Shown piece by piece: positions 20,925 to 26,473 of a stretch of 26,473 nucleotides of DNA. This stretch comes from Bacteroidales bacterium. Lineage in GTDB: Bacteria; Bacteroidota; Bacteroidia; Bacteroidales; UBA932. The translations under genes and the position numbers were made by a program. Numbering within the stretch: the first letter of the stretch is position 1; each line of letters opens with the position of its first letter. The notes below the pieces were generated by a model. That model worked only from the letters and a program-made list of their open reading frames with translations. It was not told the origin of the DNA and ran no database searches. The stretch spans positions 1 through 26,473 of the forward strand of contig JAEDEB010000030.1 in the NCBI GenBank assembly GCA_016293535.1, read 5' to 3'.

Positions 20925-21947
20925 CTAGTCCTGGATTTTTGCAAGCTCTTCGCGTATCTTTGCCTCAATCTCGTCGCAGAGCTCTACATTGTCACTGAGG
21001 AGCTGTTTCACCGCTTCGCGGCCCTGGGCGAGTTTCTGGTCGTTGTAGCTGAACCAGCTTCCGCTCTTGTGGATGATATCCATCTCCACTCCCAGGTCTA
21101 TGATTTCCCCGACATGGCTGATGCCCTCTCCGAAGACTATGTCGAACTCGGCCTTCTTGAAAGGAGGAGCCATCTTGTTCTTTACAATCTTGACCTTTGT
21201 GCGGTTTCCAAGTGCCTCTTCTCCATCCTTGATCTGGTTGGTCCTGCGCACGTCGACGCGTACCGAGGCGTAGAACTTGAGCGCGTTTCCTCCGGTGGTG
21301 GTCTCCGGGTTGCCGAACATCACGCCTATCTTGTCGCGGAGCTGGTTGATGAAGATGCAGCAGGTGTTGGTTCTGCTGATGTTCGCAGTGAGTTTCCTGA
21401 GCGCCTGGCTCATCAGTCTCGCGTGGAGTCCCATCTTCGCGTCTCCCATTTCGCCTTCGATCTCCGCCTTTGGAGTGAGGGCTGCCACCGAGTCGATGAC
21501 GATTATGTCTATCGCACCGGAGCGTATGAGGTTGTCTGCGATTTCAAGGGCCTGCTCGCCGTTGTCCGGCTGAGAGATGTAGAGGGATTCCACATCTACG
21601 CCGAGATTCTTTGCATAGGTCCTGTCGAAGGCGTGCTCCGCGTCGATGATGGCGGCGATGCCGCCGGCCTTTTGGGCCTCGGCGATTGCGTGTATCGCAA
21701 GAGTGGTCTTTCCGCTCGATTCAGGTCCATAGATTTCGATTATCCTTCCGCGCGGATATCCACCGATGCCGAGGGCATGGTCAAGGGATATGGACCCGCT
21801 CGGAATGACAGATTCATCCCATTTTGGCTGATCCCCCAACTTCATGATCGTTCCTTTCCCGTAGTCTTTCTCGATCTTGTCCAACGTAGCCTGCAATGCC
21901 TTCAGTTTTGCGGCGTTGCTGTCACTACCTACTGCTTCTTTAGCCAT
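20925..21947 (-). CDS. recA: recombinase RecA
   Basis: A 340-aa RecA, the strand-exchange protein of homologous recombination. The Walker A motif GPESSGKT is at residues 74-81, the Walker B-like stretch is IDIIVIDSVAALTPKAEIEG, and the loops MGLHARLMSQALRKLT, FINQLRDKIGVMFGNPETTTGGNALKFYASVR are typical. The C-terminal domain is short and ends REELAKIQD, lacking the long acidic tail of the E. coli protein. The ATG at 21947 gives MAKEAVGSDSNAAKLKALQ, an N-terminus somewhat longer than E. coli's. It has a promoter about 70 bp upstream and is divergent from rlmN. Its regulator recX lies about 3.8 kb away, at the end of the rlmN operon, rather than beside it. Confidence 0.99.
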   Translation of the reverse strand: MAKEAVGSDSNAAKLKALQATLDKIEKDYGKGTIMKLGDQPKWDESVIPSGSISLDHALGIGGYPRGRIIEIYGPESSGKTTLAIHAIAEAQKAGGIAAIIDAEHAFDRTYAKNLGVDVESLYISQPDNGEQALEIADNLIRSGAIDIIVIDSVAALTPKAEIEGEMGDAKMGLHARLMSQALRKLTANISRTNTCCIFINQLRDKIGVMFGNPETTTGGNALKFYASVRVDVRRTNQIKDGEEALGNRTKVKIVKNKMAPPFKKAEFDIVFGEGISHVGEIIDLGVEMDIIHKSGSWFSYNDQKLAQGREAVKQLLSDNVELCDEIEAKIREELAKIQD

Positions 21948-22017
21948 AAATGTTAATGTTAAAAGTTAATACTTCGGAACGTTTTCACATTCCTCTGCGG
22001 ACCTCGCCCGCATCTTA

Positions 22018-22025
22018 CAAAGATA
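22018..22025 (-). promoter_or_regulatory. -7 promoter box of recA
   Basis: The minus strand reads TATCTTTG, an exact TAnnTTTG match, 70 bases before the recA ATG at 21947. A palindromic TACTAAGTA (22042-22050) lies about 17 bp upstream of it, near where the -33 region would be. Confidence 0.55.
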
Positions 22026-22123
22026 ATCAATCTTTGGGGAATACTAAGTAATCTTAATTTTTTCTGGTCCGGCAGAACCGGTGCGGAGGGTCTTCTCCGT
22101 TGTTTCTGATGCAAAGCTACAAC

Positions 22124-22155
22124 TTCGTTGTGCCAGAGTGCGGCACAAGCTCGAA
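22124..22155. other. inverted repeat between recA and rlmN promoters
   Basis: TTGTGCC (22128-22134) pairs with GGCACAA (22142-22148) around a seven-base loop; TTCG (22124-22127) and CGAA (22152-22155) extend it after a three-base bulge. It lies upstream of both predicted transcription starts, so it is more likely an operator or DNA-level element than part of an mRNA. Confidence 0.4.
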
Positions 22156-22164
22156 AACTTCACA

Positions 22165-22186
22165 AAGTATTGGAATACTTAGTATT
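22165..22186. promoter_or_regulatory. operator-like palindromes overlapping the rlmN promoter
   Basis: AAGTATT-GG-AATACTT (22165-22180) is a perfect inverted repeat, and AATACTTAGTATT (22174-22186) is a second, overlapping one that enters the -7 box. The core TACTTAGTA (22176-22184) recurs as its reverse complement at 22042-22050, upstream of recA. A regulator binding here could affect rlmN, and perhaps recA as well. Confidence 0.4.
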
Positions 22187-22190
22187 TTTG
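22183..22190 (+). promoter_or_regulatory. -7 promoter box of the rlmN-patatin-recX operon, very short leader
   Basis: TATTTTTG matches TAnnTTTG exactly. Five bases separate it from the rlmN ATG at 22196, so the mRNA would be leaderless or nearly so. Confidence 0.6.
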
Positions 22191-22195
22191 CAGTC

Positions 22196-23269
22196 ATGAA
22201 GAGGAAACTTCTCGGAATGACTCCGGAGGAACTGCAGAATGTGGTTCTGGACCTTGGGCTGCCGAAATTCACGGCAGGCCAGATTGCGCAGTGGATGTAT
22301 GTCAGGAAGGTGCGAAGCATCGATGACATGACCAACATAAGCAAGGCGGGCAGGGAACTTCTGAAGGAGAGGTATGAACTCGGTCTTGTCCCTTACTGCG
22401 AGGTGGTGGAATCCGTCGACGGCACGAAGAAATATCTTTTCCCGGTTTCGACAGTTCGCTCCGGAGGATTGAAGAATCCGGACGGAACTCCGGTCATGGA
22501 GGACAGTTCCGTCGAAGCCGTGATGATTCCCGACGGGGACAGGGCTACCGTCTGCGTGTCAAGTCAGTCAGGGTGCAGGATGGGATGCCGTTTCTGCATG
22601 ACCGGAAGGCAGGGCTTTCACGGCAACCTCACCGTTGCGGACATACTCTCCCAGTTCGTGGCGATAGACGAAGCGGGAATCCTTACCAATGCCGTGTTCA
22701 TGGGTATGGGCGAGCCTCTTGACAATTTCGACAACGTGATGCGCGTTATCGAGGTTCTGACTGCGGACTGGGGATTCGGCTGGAGCCCCAAGCGCGTCAC
22801 GCTTTCCACAATAGGAGTGATACCCCAGCTCAAGCGCTATCTCGAGGGAACCCGCTGTCACCTTGCAGTCAGTCTTCACAATCCTTTCCCGGAGGAGCGT
22901 CTCGAGATGATGCCGGTACAGAAGGCCTGGAACATTGAGGATGTGGTCTCTCTTCTGAGACAATATGATTTTACCGGCCAGAGGAGGGTCAGCTTCGAGT
23001 ATACGATGTTTGCCGGATTCAATGACAGCAAACGGCACGCGGATGCCCTTGTGCGCATGCTCAGGGGGTTGGAATGCAGGGTCAACCTCATACGCTTCCA
23101 CCGCATACCGGACTTCCCTTACGCCTGCTCTCCGGCTCCGGTCATGGAGGCGTTCAGGGACAGGCTCAACCGCCAGGGGCTTACGACGACGATAAGAGCC
23201 TCGAGGGGCGAAGACATACTTGCGGCCTGCGGAATGCTCGCAGGCCGTCATGGACAGAAAAAATTATGA
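22196..23269 (+). CDS. rlmN: dual-specificity RNA methyltransferase RlmN
   Basis: A 357-aa radical-SAM enzyme that methylates C2 of A2503 in 23S rRNA, and in many bacteria A37 of some tRNAs. The [4Fe-4S] cluster cysteines are Cys127, Cys131 and Cys134 (CRMGCRFC). The catalytic pair of the family is also present: Cys120 in ATVCVSSQSGC and Cys345 in GEDILAACGMLAG. Other landmarks are FMGMGEPLDNFDNV, RVTLSTIGVIP and LAVSLHNPFPEER. The ATG at 22196 (MKRKLLGMTPEEL) gives the family N-terminus and sits just past a -7 box; the frame is open to 22100, but that part is promoter sequence. Its TGA overlaps the start of the patatin gene as ATGA. Confidence 0.97.
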   Translation: MKRKLLGMTPEELQNVVLDLGLPKFTAGQIAQWMYVRKVRSIDDMTNISKAGRELLKERYELGLVPYCEVVESVDGTKKYLFPVSTVRSGGLKNPDGTPVMEDSSVEAVMIPDGDRATVCVSSQSGCRMGCRFCMTGRQGFHGNLTVADILSQFVAIDEAGILTNAVFMGMGEPLDNFDNVMRVIEVLTADWGFGWSPKRVTLSTIGVIPQLKRYLEGTRCHLAVSLHNPFPEERLEMMPVQKAWNIEDVVSLLRQYDFTGQRRVSFEYTMFAGFNDSKRHADALVRMLRGLECRVNLIRFHRIPDFPYACSPAPVMEAFRDRLNRQGLTTTIRASRGEDILAACGMLAGRHGQKKL

Positions 23270-25740
23270 TGGATATGAAAGGATTCCTGACCGGGAAAGT
23301 AGCGGCGGTCCTGTTGTCCGCTGCTCTTCTGCTGCCCTCGGCGACCATGTCAGCCAGAGGCATAGACCCTGTGGCCGATTCCCTCGCCAATGAAGCCATA
23401 AAGGCTTATCTCGATTCCGTCCGCGTGACAAGGGGCAGGCCTGCCGTCGCCCTCGTGCTCAGCGGCGGAGGAGCCAAGGGCGCAGCCCACATAGGCATAG
23501 TGCGCCGCCTGGAGGAACTTGACATTCCCGTGGACATAGTCATCGGAACAAGTATGGGCGGTCTCTTCGGAGGCCTTATGGCCATGGGCTACAATTCTTA
23601 CGAGATGGAGGACATCGTTACATCATTGGACTGGGAATACATACTTTCGGACAAGCTTCCGAGAAAGTATATGAGCCTTGCCGAGATGAAGTACAAGTCC
23701 CGTCACCAGATATCCCTGCCTTTCTACTATCAGAAGAGGACCTTCATACAGATGAAGGAGGATGCTTATTCCGAAAGCGAACACAAGTACAAGCCCCTTT
23801 CCTTCGACGCGGACAAGGGGGATGCTCTCAAGCTCCTCAAGGACAATCTCTGGGAAAGCCTTCCTTCGGGCTTCGTCTACGGACAGAACGTCACCAACCT
23901 CATAAGCAGCCTGACGGCGGGATATCAGGAGGAGATGAACTTCCTCGACCTTCCCATTCCTTTCGTATGTGTCGCGACAGACCTGGTTTCTTTCAAGGGA
24001 AAGTACTGGACCGACGGCAACCTCCCTACGGCGTTGCGTTCCACAATGTCGATTCCGGGCCTCTTCGCTCCAGTGAAGACTGACGGGATGGTCCTTGTCG
24101 ACGGAGGAATGAGAGACAACTACCCCACCAGCTATGCGCGCAGTCTCGGAGCGGATATAATCATAGGAATGGAACTCTCCGATGCGAACAAGATTTATCA
24201 GGAGGTCAACAATCTTGGAGATGTAGTAAGCCAGGTCGTGGATCTTCTCACGGCCGACAACTATGCCCGCAACAAGGATGGGGCCGACCTCAAGGTCAAG
24301 CCCGACCTCCACGAGTTCAATATGCTCAGTTTCAGTAGCGAAAATATCGATACCATAATAGAACGCGGCTACAGTGCCGCGATCGCTGCGGACTCAGTCC
24401 TTATGGACATAAAGTCGAAACTCGGGGCGGATTCACTGCGCTTCAAGGCTCCGCACGCCGCGGATTTGCGTCACGGACGCTATGTATTCGAGGAAATAGT
24501 CATCTCCGGAGTCAATGACAAGGAGGCAAAGGCCCTCAAGAAGAAAATCGACCTCAAGCCGGGTACACCTGTCGGTGCCAATGAGATAGACGACGCGATA
24601 ACCAAGATTTATTCCACCCAGGCCTTCGACTACGTGACCTACAAGGTTTATGGGGACAGGGAGCCTTTCGTGCTGGACATACAGTGCCGCAAGGGTCCGG
24701 TCAGCAAACTGGGCGTGGGGCTTCGCTTCGATTCCGAGGAGATACTCTCCCTGCTTCTCGATGTGGGCATAGGTTCCCTGAAGCTCAAGGGACCGAAGAT
24801 GGATCTGAGTGTGAGGGTGGCGGCGAATCCTTCGGCAAGGGTGCGCATGTACTACGACAGTCCATATTTCCCTACGGTCAACCTCGCGGGCGGAACGCAG
24901 TATACGAGAGCGTTCAGCCGTGTCGTCGGCCCTCACGTTGCCAGTGAGAACGACAGATGGTCTGATGGTCTTGTCCCTGAAAAGGAACAGATGAATTTCT
25001 GGTACAACGATGCGGAATTCTATCTTTCCGGAATACGATGGAAGATGTTCGACTTCAAGCTCGGCGCCCGCATGGACCATTTCAAGTTCACCAGTCCGAT
25101 ATCCGGCATCCCGACATTCCGCGGAAATTACGATCAGGACCAGAACAACCACATCTATTTCAACGGCTTCTTCGATGCGTTCGCGGAGACCTTCGACAAG
25201 AATTATTTCCCTGACAGGGGCTTCAGAATGGATGCATATTATTCCATGACCTTCGCGAGTGCAAGGAACGATTCGTTCAAACCCCACCACATCGTTGCGC
25301 TCGACGGCAAGTTCGTGGTCCCCGCACCCCGCATCTTCGCGTTCATACCGTCCTACTGCATAAGGGCGGTCATCGGCGACAATGTGCCGCTTGCATACTC
25401 GAACATTATGGGCGGCAACCAGCCCGGCAGGTATGCGCCGCAGCAGGTCCCTTTCGCGGGTATCAACTATGCGGCCGTGACCGGTCCTTATCTGGGAATA
25501 ATCAGGACGGATTTCCGTTTCAATCTCTGCAAGAATCATTATCTGACCGCCATAGTGAACTACGCCAAGGACGGGAACAGCTTCAAGGGGTGGTTCAGCT
25601 GGAAGGATAATCCGGGATTCTATGGAACGGCCCTCGAGTATTCGTACAATACTATAGTCGGCCCTCTTTCGGCCAATGTCCATTATTCCAACCTCACCCG
25701 TTCCGTGGGTGCATATGTAAGTCTTGGATTGGAATTCTGA
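23266..25740 (+). CDS. patatin-like phospholipase with POTRA and Omp85 barrel
   Basis: An 824-aa exported outer-membrane protein. The signal peptide is about residues 1-30 (ends TMSA). The patatin domain (about 58-300) has the oxyanion loop SGGGAKG at 66-72, the nucleophile Ser96 in GTSMGG and the catalytic Asp279 in VDGGM, so the Ser-Asp dyad is intact. A POTRA-like segment starts near 406 (YVFEEIVISGVNDKEAKALKKKI). From about 490 to 824 the sequence alternates as a beta barrel and ends LGLEF, with the C-terminal Phe typical of outer-membrane proteins. This order matches type Vd-like patatin-Omp85 fusions, widespread in Bacteroidetes, and suggests lipase activity at the cell surface or periplasm. 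The ATG at 23266 overlaps the rlmN stop (ATGA); ATG codons at 23269 and 23275 are alternatives. Its stop overlaps the recX start. Confidence 0.93.
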   Translation: MMDMKGFLTGKVAAVLLSAALLLPSATMSARGIDPVADSLANEAIKAYLDSVRVTRGRPAVALVLSGGGAKGAAHIGIVRRLEELDIPVDIVIGTSMGGLFGGLMAMGYNSYEMEDIVTSLDWEYILSDKLPRKYMSLAEMKYKSRHQISLPFYYQKRTFIQMKEDAYSESEHKYKPLSFDADKGDALKLLKDNLWESLPSGFVYGQNVTNLISSLTAGYQEEMNFLDLPIPFVCVATDLVSFKGKYWTDGNLPTALRSTMSIPGLFAPVKTDGMVLVDGGMRDNYPTSYARSLGADIIIGMELSDANKIYQEVNNLGDVVSQVVDLLTADNYARNKDGADLKVKPDLHEFNMLSFSSENIDTIIERGYSAAIAADSVLMDIKSKLGADSLRFKAPHAADLRHGRYVFEEIVISGVNDKEAKALKKKIDLKPGTPVGANEIDDAITKIYSTQAFDYVTYKVYGDREPFVLDIQCRKGPVSKLGVGLRFDSEEILSLLLDVGIGSLKLKGPKMDLSVRVAANPSARVRMYYDSPYFPTVNLAGGTQYTRAFSRVVGPHVASENDRWSDGLVPEKEQMNFWYNDAEFYLSGIRWKMFDFKLGARMDHFKFTSPISGIPTFRGNYDQDQNNHIYFNGFFDAFAETFDKNYFPDRGFRMDAYYSMTFASARNDSFKPHHIVALDGKFVVPAPRIFAFIPSYCIRAVIGDNVPLAYSNIMGGNQPGRYAPQQVPFAGINYAAVTGPYLGIIRTDFRFNLCKNHYLTAIVNYAKDGNSFKGWFSWKDNPGFYGTALEYSYNTIVGPLSANVHYSNLTRSVGAYVSLGLEF

Positions 25741-26234
25741 TGTCGCAGGGGATGGACAAGGGAAAACTTCTGGACAATCTCAGGCGTCAGTGCTCACGCC
25801 GGGAGTATTGCAGCAGCGACATACGCCGCAAGATTGCGGATGCCTGCAGGAAGTCCCCTAAGAGTTTCAGGGATTCTTCCCCGGAGGCTCTTGCGGAGGA
25901 AATTCTGGCAAGTCTCAGGAAGGACAACTATCTTAGCGATGCCCGCTATGCTTCCGCCTTTGCGCGTGACAAGGCTTCCCTCAGCGGATGGGGCGCCCTC
26001 AAGATAAGGCATGCGCTGGTTTCCAAGGGCATATCTGCGGCGGATATTGACGCTGCTCTCGATTCCGTGGAGGACGAAGGAGCGAAGCGGAGACTGGAGA
26101 AACTGCTCCGGACCAGGGCCCTTGCCCTTGCCGGCGATCCCCAGCGACGTCTTAAGCTTCTGCGCTTTGCGCTCGGAAGAGGCTACAGCTACGACGAGGT
26201 CGAAGACCTGGTGGACACCCTGACCCGTCCGTAG
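25740..26234 (+). CDS. recX: regulatory protein RecX
   Basis: A 164-aa RecX-family protein, a modulator that caps or inhibits RecA filaments. Tandem three-helix repeats are visible: LLDNLRRQCSRREYCSSDIRRKI, then LRKDNYLSDARYASAFARDKAS, LSGWGALKIRHALVSKGIS and RLKLLRFALGRGYSYDEVEDLV. The KDNYLSDxRYAxxFxRDK segment is a family signature. Its ATG shares its A with the TGA of the patatin gene (TGATG), so it is translated by coupling at the end of the rlmN operon. Its last ten codons lie in the first copy of a 34-bp tandem duplication that extends past the stop. recX is often next to recA; here they are in divergent units separated by two genes. Confidence 0.95.
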   Translation: MSQGMDKGKLLDNLRRQCSRREYCSSDIRRKIADACRKSPKSFRDSSPEALAEEILASLRKDNYLSDARYASAFARDKASLSGWGALKIRHALVSKGISAADIDAALDSVEDEGAKRRLEKLLRTRALALAGDPQRRLKLLRFALGRGYSYDEVEDLVDTLTRP

Positions 26235-26272
26235 CCCTGACCTGGTGGACGCCCTGACCCGTCCGTCGCCCT
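26205..26272. repeat. 34-bp tandem duplication spanning the recX stop
   Basis: The 34 bases at 26205-26238 are repeated at 26239-26272 with two substitutions. The first copy encodes the RecX C-terminus and its TAG stop (26232-26234); in the second copy the TAG has become TCG. Because 34 is not a multiple of three, the copy is downstream, noncoding sequence. Bases 26273-26332, up to the next gene's stop, show nothing else I can name. Confidence 0.9.
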
Positions 26273-26332
26273 GATTGGCCAGGCCCGGTCATGTCCCCGG
26301 TTTACATAAGGCAGGATATGCGTAGCTGTGGG

Positions 26333-26473
26333 TCAATAGGGCGTCAGTACGAGACGGTACTTTGCGCTTGAGCCGCCGGGAAAATCCTTGACTCCCTCCC
26401 TTATGAACCCGAGCTGGTGGTAAACCTGCCCGTCGTGCCGACCGAGAGGCGCATAGCTCATTATGTCGTCGGG
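26333..26473 (-). CDS. 3' end of an unidentified gene (possible GNAT)
   Basis: The last 46 codons and TGA stop of a minus-strand gene that enters from beyond the window. The visible peptide begins PDDIMSYAPLGRHDGQVYHQ, continues LGFIREGVKDFPGG and ends SSAKYRLVLTPY. The pattern VYHQLGFIREG, followed by a short closing strand YRLVL, resembles the C-terminal end of GNAT acetyltransferases (Tyr, then Gly-Phe, then a beta strand). With no acetyl-CoA-binding motif in view this is only a suggestion. Codon use matches the neighbours. It is convergent with recX, 98 bp away. Confidence 0.6.
   Translation of the reverse strand, partial: PDDIMSYAPLGRHDGQVYHQLGFIREGVKDFPGGSSAKYRLVLTPY

Noticed and set aside
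21069..21956. A 295-aa plus-strand open frame opposite recA
   Set aside because: Shadow of recA codons; recA on the other strand is unambiguous.
24433..25683. A 416-aa minus-strand open frame opposite the patatin-Omp85 gene
   Set aside because: Charge-rich, without motifs, and complementary to a well-supported barrel-coding region.
1..26473. tRNA or rRNA genes, insertion sequences, CRISPR arrays, restriction or toxin-antitoxin modules
   Set aside because: Reading both strands showed no cloverleaf, transposase, regular direct-repeat/spacer pattern or known defence protein; the only recombinase is the housekeeping XerD.

Overview
This window reads as chromosomal DNA of a GC-rich member of the Bacteroidales. 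The evidence is the repeated Bacteroidetes-type -7 promoter box TAnnTTTG in front of most transcription units, many exported lipoproteins, and lineage-typical families (FISUMP, PCMD, Hc1-like histone, M49 dipeptidyl peptidase with HECLGH, Bacteroidetes-type ApbE). Rikenellaceae (Alistipes-like) or a neighbouring GC-rich family is plausible, but genus cannot be fixed from sequence reading alone. I see no rRNA, tRNA, insertion sequence, prophage or CRISPR array. Genes are densely packed and no gene-free stretch exceeds about 250 bases.

Layout. 1-1135: degenerate 17-bp repeats, then a FISUMP lipoprotein (-). 1238-3453: apbE (+) facing a minimal comEC-like gene (-). 3520-5764: ackA-pta acetate operon. 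5767-9589: a translationally coupled minus-strand operon of an M6 metallopeptidase, a small lipoprotein and a lipoprotein aldose epimerase. 9637-10626: PCMD-domain secreted protein, divergent from that operon. 10627-12228: L25 with a structured leader, pth, and a 57-aa histone-H1-like gene with terminators. 12378-15886: divergent clostripain-like lipoprotein and DPP III lipoprotein. 15887-17346: xerD, whose expected start codon is absent, overlapping tdk tail to tail. 17397-19694: conserved unknown protein, rsmI and a membrane HhH (ComEA-like) protein in overlapping order. 19711-21947: recA then trpS (-). 22196-26234: rlmN, a patatin-Omp85 outer-membrane protein and recX, linked by 4-nt and 1-nt overlaps. 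26333-26473: the 3' end of an unidentified gene running off the window.

How it fits together. Core functions are translation quality (L25, Pth, TrpS, RsmI, RlmN), recombination (RecA, RecX, XerD), thymidine salvage (Tdk) and acetyl-CoA to acetate with ATP gain (Pta, AckA). An envelope set (M6, C11 and M49 peptidases, PCMD, FISUMP, lipoprotein epimerase, patatin-Omp85) fits a gut or host-associated saprophyte handling peptides and sugars.

Most notable non-gene signals: near-palindromic bidirectional promoters between divergent genes (9590-9634, 17348-17385, 13755-13790); a three-way-junction leader before L25; short tandem duplications at or just beyond gene 3' ends (66-131, 12382-12423, 26205-26272); an AT-rich palindromic motif shared by the recA and rlmN upstream regions; and the ATA codon where xerD should start. 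No complete unknown multi-gene defence or metabolic system was recognised.
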